Assembly: GCA_019745615.1 (NCBI GenBank)
Contig: JAIESZ010000036.1
Location: 1-33,391, forward strand
Source of the DNA: Burkholderiaceae bacterium
Lineage (GTDB): Bacteria > Pseudomonadota > Gammaproteobacteria > Burkholderiales > Burkholderiaceae_C
Direction of reading: 5' to 3'
Length of the DNA: 33,391 nt
Position 1 is the first letter of the stretch, and each line of letters starts with the position of its first letter. This document shows, in pieces, positions 9,031-18,568 of this stretch. A program made the translations under genes and the position numbers. Below the pieces are notes generated by a model, which worked only from the letters and a program-made list of their open reading frames with translations, made no database searches and had not been told where the DNA came from.

Positions 9031-12000
9031 TTAAAAATGATAGCGGTAGTTGAGTTGGACTTCTTGGCTCAGTCCAGGAGTTTGTGAGCCAGATTTGCCT
9101 GCACTCCACACCAAACCCAAGTGATCGGCACCGAGCAAGCTGCCAGCCAAGCCTAGGCGCAAACTGTAGCCCAGCCCTTGGCGGCTGTGCCAAGTAGGGG
9201 CCACACTGACCACAGGCACAAAGGCGCGGATGTAGTCGTTCTCAAAGCGCAGATTGGTGGTCAGTTGTACACCGTAAAACTGGAAATTATCGGGCAGTAA
9301 AGCGCCGCGTTCAGCGTTGCTCAGGCTGGGCGGTAGGTTGCGAATCAAAGCGCGGTCGGGGCCAGCAGGGTCTTCTGCGTTGCGCCGGTCGTAACTGTGG
9401 CTGGACCAAAAAACGCCCACATCCACGGTGGGGGCATCCAAGCGGTAGCTGTGGGTATAGCTGAGGGCTGAATGCTGCCCGTTGCCCACTTCTGCGCTGG
9501 TTTGCCACTGGTATTTTTCACGCCAATGGTTCAGCGTGACCTGATCGAGCCTGGTGGCTTGGTAGCGCATACCCACGCCTAGGCGGTCTTTCATGCCGCC
9601 CGTGCGCAAGGCTAAACTCTCTTGGGTGGGCAGTTGCTGGCCCCAGTCTAGGTGCAATGACAGGCGATTGTCGAGGCGCTGCATGTGCTCAAGCTGCCAC
9701 GGCGTAGAGTGGGCAATGCTTTCGCGCCAGCCCAGTTGCAGTTGGGTAGAGCTGCCACTGCGCTGCTGCCAGCGCAAGCTGCCGTAATTGGCACGTTCTT
9801 GCGACAGCTCGCGCAGACCTTCTCGCCCGGTGGTTTGCCGCTCGGTGCGCAACATTTTGAGTCCCAAAGACAGGGCCGGGCTTAATGGATAGTGCAGCTG
9901 CGTTTGGGTTTCTTTTTCCTCTAGCCGGTCGAGTTTGCGCGAAGCGACATTACCAGCGCCAGAGGGGCTAAAAGCCAACAGGTTCTCAGCCAGTTGCTGG
10001 TGCAACGGGTTATCGTCGGGCTGGTCTTGTTGGGTCTCAAAGGCGGCGCTTTGCGCCAAGCGAACATCCCCCACTGCCACGGCGGCATTGACCCGGTCGT
10101 AGCGCGGCAGGCGTTCGTCAAAAATTTCAAGCAATTCGCCGGTGGCGGGCTTGTCTTTCTCGGCCAAGGCTACCGTGATTTCGGCCCACAGGGGCCGGTT
10201 GGCCTGTACGCTGTGGCTGCGGGCGTATTGTTGCCACAAAAAGCCCCGTTCGGCGGTGTATTCACCGGCATCTTGCAACCAGCCAATAGCGGTTTCTGCG
10301 GCGGCATTGGATAAACCATTGCGGGCATCACGGTCTAGCCGCAGCAGCTCGCGCAGGGTAGCCAAACCGGCATCACCGGGGCGTTGCGTCAGTTGCAGAC
10401 GGGCGCGGGCCAGCCGCCGCGTAGTGTTCAAGCCTTCTTCGGTCAACCAGCGCGCCCTTGAGGGGGTAGTGCTGACATCACGGTTGGCCTTTTGCCATTC
10501 TTGGCTGAGTAGATCACGACGCAGACGCCATGCACGGTCAGATTGCTGGTTTTGGTCTAGAGCATCGGCGTAGTTCATCAGCCAGAGCAGGTCATTGCGG
10601 TGGGCCTGAATACGCGGTTGCAAGTAGCGCTCTAGGGCAATGGCGGGCAGCGACAGCGACTGGTAGGCTGACGCCAGCGCGTCGTGCAACTCTTTGTCTT
10701 GGCTCCATTGTGCCTCGTAACGGCCTAGCAGGTCGCGCAAAGCGGCGGCGTCGTTGCTGTCAATAAACAGCCACAGCAGGGCATGGCGCATGGCAGCCGA
10801 CTGTGGGGCCAGTTTGAGACCCGCTTCGTAATACTGGCGCGCTTGGGCGCGACGGCCGGTGTTTTGGTAGCATAGCCCGGCCAAACGCAAAAACTCTGGC
10901 TCTTGGCGCAAGCGGTGCAAGGCGCGCCGCTGTGCTTGGGGTGCGGGGTCTAGTTGCTGGAGCACCTGTTGCACATCGCGCCACTGGTTGCGGCTGGCAT
11001 AAATGCCCAAAGCCAGTATCAGGTGGCGGGGCTGATCGAGCTGTTGCCAAGCCAGCAGTGCTACCTCGGCTGCCTCCAACGGTTGGTGGGTTTGCAACAG
11101 CCGAATCAGGGCATCAAAGTCTCCCACATCAGCCGCCTTGTTTTCCAACAACTGGCGATACGCTTGCACAGCCAAGAGGTCTCGTTGCTGGTCTTGTGCC
11201 ATCTGGGCCGTGAGCCGCCAGAAGTCGGCGCTGTCTGTGGCGTCTGGAGTGACCTTCTTTTGTGCCGCTTCCAGCCATGCCAGTCCTTGGGTGGCTTGGC
11301 CACGCAACAGGGCCAATACAGCGGCCCGCATCGCCAGCGTGGGGGTCAACTGGGTGGGGTCGGTAAACAGGCGTTGCCAACTGGCCAAGGCCAAGTCGAG
11401 GTCTCCGGCACGTTTGGCCAAGTTGGCCAGCATTTCTAGGGTTTTGGGGGTGGCAGGCTGCTGGCGCAGGTAATCGAGCGCGGGTTGGGGCGAGCCTAAA
11501 CGCTCGTAGGCATCCACCAGCTCTTGCAACAAAGTGGGCTGGCCGGGCTTGCGGCGCAGCTCGTAACGCAGCGCTTCTACCAGTGCTGCATCATCAAACT
11601 GGCCGGGCGCTAAACGCAGCACGGCCTGCCAAGCCACTGGGCTTTGTGTCTGTTGTGCTACCCGCAGCCAGTGTGGTAGGGCCAGTTCCAAGCGGCCAGT
11701 CCACTCAGAGACTTGGGCCAGCCGCTCATGCCAGATGATGAGCTGCGGGGCCTGCTGCACCGCCGCCTTGGCCACGCGCCAAGCATCTTCTAGGTTCTTG
11801 TTTTCTAAGAAAACTTGGTAGCCTAGGGTGTAAACCTTGTCGTCAAAGGGCAGTGCGGGGGGGACTGCTGCTGGGGGAGTTTTTTGACTGACGGGCAACG
11901 ATTGCCATGCGCCTTGGGCGGCATCATGGCTGGGGTGCTGCAACAAGGATGGATCGAGCAGATAGGCCCGATCTTCATAGCGCGGCGTGGCTTGCAGCGT

Positions 12001-12957
12001 TGCCAAGCGCCGCTCTGCGACAGCTTGTAATGGAGACGGCAACAGCGTTTGCGCCCACTGGCTGGTTTGCCATTGTTGCACAAGGGCCAGTTGCAGTAGC
12101 TGCTTGACATAGCGCTCTGCAATGTCGGGGCGGCCTGCGGCGCGCGCCAGTTGTACCAGCAGCTCAATGATTTCGCTGTCGCTGTGCAGCGCTCCCAGTT
12201 CTCTTTCGGCCAGTTCTAGCGCCGCCACTGGCTGTCCGCTCGATTGGATGGCAGCAATGGCCGCCAGAAAATACGGCTTGGCCTGTGGGCCATCTGGTGT
12301 GGCTTGGCGGGCCAACAGGTACAACTGGGCACACGTTGCGTAATTGGAATGGGCCAATGCGGCCTGAGCAGCCTGTGCGTACAGCCGTGCTGCCTGGTCT
12401 GGCTGGCGCTGCTGTGCGGCCTGCTGGCGCAGCAGCGTGATGGCGATGGTTTGTTGCTCCAAGTTCAAAGCGTGTTCGGTCAAGAGCTGTAGTTGCTCTG
12501 TGGGCCAGCTCTCTTGTATCAATGCGTGCAGTTGGTTTACCAACTTGGCATGCCATTGGGTGCGGGCCGTTGTCTCTTGGCTGGGGGTTTTTTGGTAGGT
12601 GCGGTAGGTGCTTTCCCACAGTAGCCAGAGAGCCTGACGGCGCATGACCGGATCATCAGACGCGAGCGCTGGTTTGAGCAGCTCGCGCATCGACTCGATG
12701 GCCCCTGCGTGCCCCTGTTCTTTGGCCAACAACAGACGCAGTTGCGGGTTGTCGGGGTCGCTGCGCAGCAGGTTGTGCAGGTAGCTGGTGGACAGGGCCG
12801 ATTGATCCCCTGCTTGGCTGAGACGGCGCTCCAGATCCTGACGAGGATAAAGCAGCCACAGGCCCGCGCCCACGATAGCGGCGAGCAGCAGCAGCAGCCA
12901 GTAAGGGGCCAGCAAAGGCCGCTCAGTGGTTTGGACAGACGATCTGGAGGTCGGCAT
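9031..12957 (-). CDS. pelB: PelB-like TPR scaffold and outer-membrane beta-barrel porin
   Basis: 1308 aa; N-terminal TM, many TPR-like helical repeats, C-terminal beta-barrel ending YRYHF (terminal aromatic OMP signature); 35-nt overlap with pelA end. Confidence 0.93.
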   Translation of the reverse strand: MPTSRSSVQTTERPLLAPYWLLLLLAAIVGAGLWLLYPRQDLERRLSQAGDQSALSTSYLHNLLRSDPDNPQLRLLLAKEQGHAGAIESMRELLKPALASDDPVMRRQALWLLWESTYRTYQKTPSQETTARTQWHAKLVNQLHALIQESWPTEQLQLLTEHALNLEQQTIAITLLRQQAAQQRQPDQAARLYAQAAQAALAHSNYATCAQLYLLARQATPDGPQAKPYFLAAIAAIQSSGQPVAALELAERELGALHSDSEIIELLVQLARAAGRPDIAERYVKQLLQLALVQQWQTSQWAQTLLPSPLQAVAERRLATLQATPRYEDRAYLLDPSLLQHPSHDAAQGAWQSLPVSQKTPPAAVPPALPFDDKVYTLGYQVFLENKNLEDAWRVAKAAVQQAPQLIIWHERLAQVSEWTGRLELALPHWLRVAQQTQSPVAWQAVLRLAPGQFDDAALVEALRYELRRKPGQPTLLQELVDAYERLGSPQPALDYLRQQPATPKTLEMLANLAKRAGDLDLALASWQRLFTDPTQLTPTLAMRAAVLALLRGQATQGLAWLEAAQKKVTPDATDSADFWRLTAQMAQDQQRDLLAVQAYRQLLENKAADVGDFDALIRLLQTHQPLEAAEVALLAWQQLDQPRHLILALGIYASRNQWRDVQQVLQQLDPAPQAQRRALHRLRQEPEFLRLAGLCYQNTGRRAQARQYYEAGLKLAPQSAAMRHALLWLFIDSNDAAALRDLLGRYEAQWSQDKELHDALASAYQSLSLPAIALERYLQPRIQAHRNDLLWLMNYADALDQNQQSDRAWRLRRDLLSQEWQKANRDVSTTPSRARWLTEEGLNTTRRLARARLQLTQRPGDAGLATLRELLRLDRDARNGLSNAAAETAIGWLQDAGEYTAERGFLWQQYARSHSVQANRPLWAEITVALAEKDKPATGELLEIFDERLPRYDRVNAAVAVGDVRLAQSAAFETQQDQPDDNPLHQQLAENLLAFSPSGAGNVASRKLDRLEEKETQTQLHYPLSPALSLGLKMLRTERQTTGREGLRELSQERANYGSLRWQQRSGSSTQLQLGWRESIAHSTPWQLEHMQRLDNRLSLHLDWGQQLPTQESLALRTGGMKDRLGVGMRYQATRLDQVTLNHWREKYQWQTSAEVGNGQHSALSYTHSYRLDAPTVDVGVFWSSHSYDRRNAEDPAGPDRALIRNLPPSLSNAERGALLPDNFQFYGVQLTTNLRFENDYIRAFVPVVSVAPTWHSRQGLGYSLRLGLAGSLLGADHLGLVWSAGKSGSQTPGLSQEVQLNYRYHF

Positions 12958-15733
12958 GGGTAGCGGTCAGCTCAAACATCTGGACATTGGCACCTGCCGG
13001 TGTGGTGGTGGTGCGGATGGGGGCCAGCAGGCGCTGCCCAGCACGCACTTGGCAGTGGCTGCTGTGGCTTAGGCCAAATTGCAGTGGTACATGGCCTTGC
13101 AAGGTAAATTCGGTCTGTGTGGCCTGAGGGTTCACCTGCCACTTTTTCAGGCGTGCATTAGCTTCGTACAAAAAGGGGCGCAAAGGTGGTGGGGGCACTG
13201 TTTTCTCTAGGGTCTGGAAGTAGGCACTACCGCCTGTCAGGTGCAGGTAGGTGCCCTCGGTGCCTTCACGGTAGCCAGCCACATGCTGGCTGTGGGCCAG
13301 TGCGGGCGCACCCCAATCGGCAGGCAGGCGCAAAGTACGCAAGGCATCACTGCCGCGCACACGCCAGCCTTGGCCATCACGGGCCACAGCATAACCATAA
13401 AAATCTTGCACTTTGCGAATGTACTCGGAGGTAAACACCGGATGCAGCGGCTGCGCTAATGCCCAACGATAGACTTTGTGCAGCGCCTCAAGCCCGGCCC
13501 GTTTGCTGGCCGAGTAGGTGTGGTAATAAATATCTACCGCTTTGATGCGCCGTGGCTGGCCGGTCATTTCGAAGGTTTCAATGGCCCGCTCAAAACCATA
13601 GAAAGGCCCCTGCCAGAGGTTGGTATAGATATTTTCGTTGGTGATGGGTGCAAACACTTGGGTATAGCCATCTTTTTGGATGCCGTGGCTGCGCACGGCG
13701 GTCAACGAAGGTTGGCTGCGATTGATAAAGGTATCGCCCCCGTTCATGTTGAGAAGCCCCGCACGGTGGGCAATGGCCAGTGCTTCGCCACTGGGGGCAG
13801 TATCGCCTGTCCAGAGCATGATTTGCACCTTCTTGCCCGCTGGTGCCAACCGTTGCTGGATGTAGTTGACCGAACCAACAATCTCGCGCTCCAAACTGAA
13901 GGTGTAGCCCGGCAACTCTAGGTGGTAGTCTTTTTGCGTTTCTTCCAAGAATACGCCATGTTTCACTTTTTCGTCCCACAAAAAAGGATGGCTGTAGCTG
14001 TGACTGGCTATTTCGACATGGGGCAGCCGGAACATGCGCCGGGCAATGTCTTCCATCTGGGCGCTTTGCTGTGGGTACAAGCCGTGGGGTGCAGTTTCAG
14101 CTTCAATCACCGACATGGTATGTGGGATGCGGTACTTTTGCAGTACCTCTTTGAGCAGCACTTCAGAGGCCAAGGGGTTGCCAGCCATCTCGGCCCGAGA
14201 CGGAAAGCCATCACCATCAATGTGCGCCATCAGCAGGCGGCGGCCATTTTCGGTGGTGACATCGGGCACCGGCATCGGCGGCAAGCGCAGCGCTTGGGTC
14301 AAAAAAGCAAAAGGATCGATTACCCAGCGGCGTTGTTCGGTGCCGGGCAGCGTGACCAGCACAAACGGATCGAGCATAAACCCCCCCCAAGGCATGATGG
14401 CACCGGCCACTACCCGTTGTCCGCGCTGATCTTGCAGCTCTAGCAGGGGGGTGGCTTGTGCCGCCACCTTGCCGACCAAGCGCACCGGCTCATACTCGTT
14501 GCCCGGCACTGGGGGGGCAATTTCAAACCCTATCATTTTGTGTTGACGCACGGTCTGGAGCTTGCCTTCTATGCCAAGGTTGCCTACTTGCAGCCCCAGT
14601 TGCTCTGCCCAACTGCGGTCGGGCAAGAAGCCAAAATCATCAATCAAGGCCAGTGGCATTGCTTCACTCGCACGGGCCAGCAGCCAACGGCTCAACTCTT
14701 TACCCTTGGCAGCAGGCACAAAGCCTGAGAACCAAGTGACTACACCGGCATAGCGATCCCGATAAATGCCTTGGGGCAAAGGTTGTCTGGTATCGGCATA
14801 CTCCACCATGTAGCCCATGTGGTTGAGCGGCATGTGCAGGTAGCGGTGGGCGTTGGTGTAGTTGACGGAGACGGTCTCGTTGCCGTCATAAAGAACCAGC
14901 ACACGCCGGGGCAGCAATTCGACATTGCCCACTCCAATGGTGTGCAGTTGGCTATCACTCACCCAAGGAATAAACCCAAGGGCCTGAATTTGTGTCGCCG
15001 TGGCACGGGCCAAGGCGCGGTCTTGCGGCGGCACATAGTCGATCACCAGTACCGGCAGGCCCTGTTGCTGTCGGATGGTTTGCAACTGGCCTAGCAACCA
15101 TTCCCGGCTGGCCGCAGGGACTTCTTCATAGCGTTTTTTGTTGGCATTCCAGCCCCGGAACAAGGATTCGGCAGCCACCATCTCAATTTTGTCGCGCACG
15201 CGGGGCACAACTTCAAAACCCCGATTCAAAATCAGGCGGATGCCCGGAAAACGCTGGTGCAGCGTCTCGATCACCCGCACCAGCCCCGCTTGTTGTGCAG
15301 CTTCATCAAACTGGGCCGCTAGGCGGTAGGAGTCGAGCGTGTCCAGAAAAAAGCCCCGGTAGCCACGTGCCCACAACGGGGCCACCACCCGGCTGGCAAA
15401 GAACTCAGGCCAGTCTGGGGGCGTTTGGTCTAGCACGTCTGATTGCCAATCGCCATTGCGGGCCAGCTTCCAAGCTGCCGGAATGTCTTGGTAATAGCTG
15501 CGTGTCGGTTGCACCTCTGCCACCGACACATAGGCGTACAACTGGCTGTCACTGCGCTGGTATAGCAGGGGGTCATGGCCGTGGTCGGGTTCTACCACTA
15601 CCACGTCAAATACTTTCAGATCGCCCAACGGGGCTGTTGCACCGTAATGCAAGGCCACTGTGGGCAAAGCATGGACTGGCACAGATAACAGAATGCCCAG
15701 AGTCCACAGCAGCAGAGAGAAGAGTTTGGGCAC
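12923..15733 (-). CDS. pelA: PelA-like bifunctional glycoside hydrolase/polysaccharide deacetylase
   Basis: Signal peptide; N-terminal hydrolase region (YAYVSVAEVQPTRSYY, ARGYRGFFLDTLDSYR); deacetylase motifs HIDGDGFPSRAEM and HVEIASHSYSHPF; first gene of the operon. Confidence 0.95.
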   Translation of the reverse strand: MPKLFSLLLWTLGILLSVPVHALPTVALHYGATAPLGDLKVFDVVVVEPDHGHDPLLYQRSDSQLYAYVSVAEVQPTRSYYQDIPAAWKLARNGDWQSDVLDQTPPDWPEFFASRVVAPLWARGYRGFFLDTLDSYRLAAQFDEAAQQAGLVRVIETLHQRFPGIRLILNRGFEVVPRVRDKIEMVAAESLFRGWNANKKRYEEVPAASREWLLGQLQTIRQQQGLPVLVIDYVPPQDRALARATATQIQALGFIPWVSDSQLHTIGVGNVELLPRRVLVLYDGNETVSVNYTNAHRYLHMPLNHMGYMVEYADTRQPLPQGIYRDRYAGVVTWFSGFVPAAKGKELSRWLLARASEAMPLALIDDFGFLPDRSWAEQLGLQVGNLGIEGKLQTVRQHKMIGFEIAPPVPGNEYEPVRLVGKVAAQATPLLELQDQRGQRVVAGAIMPWGGFMLDPFVLVTLPGTEQRRWVIDPFAFLTQALRLPPMPVPDVTTENGRRLLMAHIDGDGFPSRAEMAGNPLASEVLLKEVLQKYRIPHTMSVIEAETAPHGLYPQQSAQMEDIARRMFRLPHVEIASHSYSHPFLWDEKVKHGVFLEETQKDYHLELPGYTFSLEREIVGSVNYIQQRLAPAGKKVQIMLWTGDTAPSGEALAIAHRAGLLNMNGGDTFINRSQPSLTAVRSHGIQKDGYTQVFAPITNENIYTNLWQGPFYGFERAIETFEMTGQPRRIKAVDIYYHTYSASKRAGLEALHKVYRWALAQPLHPVFTSEYIRKVQDFYGYAVARDGQGWRVRGSDALRTLRLPADWGAPALAHSQHVAGYREGTEGTYLHLTGGSAYFQTLEKTVPPPPLRPFLYEANARLKKWQVNPQATQTEFTLQGHVPLQFGLSHSSHCQVRAGQRLLAPIRTTTTPAGANVQMFELTATHADLQIVCPNH

Positions 15734-15769
15734 AGAATGTGAAACCGGTAATAGGGGTAGTTTTTAAGC

Positions 15770-15804
15770 TCAATTATAGACAAATGCTATCTAAATATAA
15801 TTGA
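15770..15804. promoter_or_regulatory. Divergent pelA/galE promoter candidate centred on a 9-bp inverted repeat
   Basis: TCAATTATA (15770-15778) - 17 nt - TATAATTGA (15796-15804). The right arm contains TATAAT on + (15796-15801), the left arm TATAAT on - (15773-15778). The -35 positions are poor matches to TTGACA. Confidence 0.5.
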
Positions 15805-15906
15805 TATTAGCTAAGATTGATGAAGCAGTAGCTGCTTTAATGTGTGCAATCGGCTGTGGCCGTGGGGCCGGTGCGGGGCGGGGCTATTTCTAATGGGTGC
15901 AACGGC

Positions 15907-16917
15907 ATGATTTTGGTTACGGGTGGTGCTGGTTTTATCGGTTCGCATACCTGCGTCGCATTGGCGCAAGCGGGGTTGCCTTTTTTGATCTTGGATAATT
16001 TCAGCAACAGCCGCCGCTCGGTGCTGGAGCGCATGGGGCGCATTATCGGTGCGGTGCCTGTGTGCATCGAGGGGGATGTACGCGAGGCGGCCTTGCTGGC
16101 CCAGTTGCTGGCCCAGTACCCGATCAATGCCGTCATCCACTTTGCAGCACTCAAGGCCGTGGGGCAATCGGTAGCCACCCCTTTGCGCTATTACGAAAAC
16201 AACGTGGCGGGCACCATCACCCTGCTACAGGCCATGCAGCAGGCGCGGGTGCGTACCTTGGTTTTTTCTTCTTCGGCCACAGTGTATGGTGAACCGGCTT
16301 CCCTGCCCATTGGTGAGGGTTTTCCCCTCTCCGCCACCAACCCCTACGGCTGGAGCAAGCTGATGATGGAGCAGGTGTTGGCCGATGTGGATGCCGCAGA
16401 GCCGGGGCAGTGGCACATCGCTCGGCTGCGCTACTTTAACCCGGTGGGTGCCCATGAGAGTGGCCTGATCGGTGAAGACCCGCAAGACGTGCCCGGCAAC
16501 TTGTTGCCTTATGTGGCCCAAGTGGCCGCAGGCCAGCGCAGTTGTCTGAGCATTTATGGCAACGATTACCCCACCCCCGATGGCACCGGCGTGCGCGACT
16601 ACATCCATGTGGCCGACTTGGCGCAAGGGCATCTGGCTGCCCTGCATTACCTGCGCCAGCATCCCGGTTTATTGACTGTCAACCTAGGCACAGGGCGTCC
16701 GGTATCGGTACTAGAGATGGTGCGTAGCTTTGAGCGCGCCAGTGGTCGCACCATCCCCTACCACATCGTGGGCCGCCGCCCCGGCGATGTGGCCCAGTGT
16801 TGGGCAGACCCCGGTTTGGCCCAACAGCTCTTGGGCTGGCAGGCCCAGCATGGCATTGACCGCATGTGCCAAGATGCTTGGCGCTGGCAGAACGGGGTGG
16901 CGCGCAGTGTGGCCTAG
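15907..16917 (+). CDS. galE: UDP-glucose/UDP-N-acetylglucosamine 4-epimerase (GalE family)
   Basis: [81 protein letters not shown]. Start taken at ATG 15907; the listed ORF begins upstream at GTG 15844. Confidence 0.95.
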   Translation: MILVTGGAGFIGSHTCVALAQAGLPFLILDNFSNSRRSVLERMGRIIGAVPVCIEGDVREAALLAQLLAQYPINAVIHFAALKAVGQSVATPLRYYENNVAGTITLLQAMQQARVRTLVFSSSATVYGEPASLPIGEGFPLSATNPYGWSKLMMEQVLADVDAAEPGQWHIARLRYFNPVGAHESGLIGEDPQDVPGNLLPYVAQVAAGQRSCLSIYGNDYPTPDGTGVRDYIHVADLAQGHLAALHYLRQHPGLLTVNLGTGRPVSVLEMVRSFERASGRTIPYHIVGRRPGDVAQCWADPGLAQQLLGWQAQHGIDRMCQDAWRWQNGVARSVA

Positions 16918-16967
16918 CCGCGTGGTATCTTCCTGCGCTTGTTCTCCATTGCTATATTTACCGCGCC

Positions 16968-17768
16968 ATGCTTGCCAAACGCATCATCCCCTGTCTTGAC
17001 GTCACCGGAGGCCGTGTCGTCAAAGGCGTTAATTTTGTTGAACTGCGCGATGCAGGCGATCCGGTAGAAATTGCCGCGCGCTACAACGCCCAAGGGGCCG
17101 ACGAGCTCACCTTTCTAGATATCACCGCCACCAGTGATGGCCGTGACCTGATCTTGCACATCATTGAGGCCGTAGCCAGCCAAGTGTTTATTCCGCTCAC
17201 GGTGGGCGGTGGCGTACGCACGGTAGAAGACGTGCGCCGCCTGCTCAATGCCGGGGCCGACAAGGTCAGCTTCAATTCGGCGGCCATTGCCAACCCTGAC
17301 GTGATCAACGCTGCCTCGGCCAAGTACGGTGCCCAGTGCATCGTGGTCGCTATTGATGCCAAACGCCGCACGCCCGAAGACGAAGCACGTCTCGGTGCCA
17401 ATGGTCAGCCCGTCGGTATGGGCTGGGACGTTTACAGCCACGGTGGTCGCAAAAACACGGGCCTAGATGCGGTGCAATGGGCGGCGGACATGGCCCGGCG
17501 TGGTGCAGGCGAGATTTTGCTCACCAGCATGGACCGTGACGGCACCAAGGCCGGATTCGATTTGGCCCTGACGCGCACCGTGAGCGATACCGTGGCCGTG
17601 CCCGTGATTGCCTCTGGCGGCGTGGGCAACCTTGACCACTTGGCCGATGGCGTGCAACAAGGCGGTGCCGATGCTGTGCTGGCCGCCAGCATCTTTCACT
17701 ATGGTGAATACACCGTGCAACAGGCCAAACAGCACATGGCGGCCCGTGGTATTCCGGTGCGCTTGTAA
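16968..17768 (+). CDS. hisF: Imidazole glycerol phosphate synthase subunit HisF
   Basis: [70 protein letters not shown]. Start at ATG 16968, internal to the listed ORF. Confidence 0.97.
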   Translation: MLAKRIIPCLDVTGGRVVKGVNFVELRDAGDPVEIAARYNAQGADELTFLDITATSDGRDLILHIIEAVASQVFIPLTVGGGVRTVEDVRRLLNAGADKVSFNSAAIANPDVINAASAKYGAQCIVVAIDAKRRTPEDEARLGANGQPVGMGWDVYSHGGRKNTGLDAVQWAADMARRGAGEILLTSMDRDGTKAGFDLALTRTVSDTVAVPVIASGGVGNLDHLADGVQQGGADAVLAASIFHYGEYTVQQAKQHMAARGIPVRL

Positions 17769-17791
17769 TCGTAATCGTTCACAATCACGCG

Positions 17792-18181
17792 ATGAACTGG
17801 ATAGAACAAGTCAAATGGGATGCGCAGGGCCTCGTGCCCGTGATTGCGCAAGAGCGTGGCACGGGTGACGTGCTGATGTTTGCTTGGATGAACCGCGAGG
17901 CGCTGCAAAAAACCGCCGAGCTGGGCCGTGCCGTGTATTTCAGCCGTTCACGCGGCAAACTATGGTTTAAAGGCGAAGAGTCCGGCCATGTGCAAACAGT
18001 ACACGACATCCGCATTGACTGCGATAACGACGTCATCTTGTTGCAAGTCACGCAGCAGGGCCATGAGCCGGGCATTGCCTGCCACACTGGGCGGCACAGT
18101 TGTTTTTACAGCGTGCTGCGTGATGGTGATTGGCAGCCGGTCGATCCGGTGCTCAAAGACCCCGAATCCATCTATAAATAA
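17792..18181 (+). CDS. hisI: Phosphoribosyl-AMP cyclohydrolase
   Basis: [62 protein letters not shown]. Confidence 0.97.
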   Translation: MNWIEQVKWDAQGLVPVIAQERGTGDVLMFAWMNREALQKTAELGRAVYFSRSRGKLWFKGEESGHVQTVHDIRIDCDNDVILLQVTQQGHEPGIACHTGRHSCFYSVLRDGDWQPVDPVLKDPESIYK

Positions 18182-18199
18182 GTGAAAGAGGTTGGCTCC

Positions 18200-18568
18200 A
18201 TGTCCTGTGCTGATGATTCTTCTGTCGAGGGCGCGCTGGCCCGTGTGGCTGCGGTGATCGAGAGCCGCAAGCCGGCGCATGGCGGCGATCCAGAAAAAAG
18301 CTACGTTGCCCGTTTGCTGCACAAAGGCCCCGATGCCTTTCTGAAAAAGATTGGCGAAGAGGCCACCGAGGTGGTGATGGCGGCCAAAGACGTCGATCAT
18401 GGTGCCGACAAGGCCAAGTTGCTGTACGAGGTGGCCGATCTGTGGTTCCACTCCATGATTGCGCTGGCCCACTACGATTTGTCTCCTGCGGATGTGGTGG
18501 CGGAGTTGGAGCGCCGCGAGGGCACCAGTGGCCTGCAAGAAAAAGCCCAGCGTCAGGCAGCGCCATGA
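18200..18568 (+). CDS. hisE: Phosphoribosyl-ATP pyrophosphatase
   Basis: [52 protein letters not shown]. Start may be ATG 18200 or GTG 18182. Confidence 0.95.
   Translation: MSCADDSSVEGALARVAAVIESRKPAHGGDPEKSYVARLLHKGPDAFLKKIGEEATEVVMAAKDVDHGADKAKLLYEVADLWFHSMIALAHYDLSPADVVAELERREGTSGLQEKAQRQAAP

Noticed and set aside
14992-15804. 270-aa plus-strand ORF antisense to the 5' half of pelA
   Set aside because: Composition (Pro/Gly/Arg/Ser-rich) and position indicate a shadow ORF; it also runs through the AT-rich promoter region.
15790-15810. Possible IHF site in the pelA-galE intergenic region
   Set aside because: AATATAATTGATA does not fit WATCAANNNNTTR on either strand at the required spacing.
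16866-16967. N-terminal extension of the listed hisF ORF
   Set aside because: Overlaps the galE 3' end; canonical HisF starts [12 protein letters not shown] at 16968.
1945-16967. Mobile element explanation for the pel insertion
   Set aside because: No transposase, integrase, flanking direct repeat or tRNA fragment was seen at either junction.
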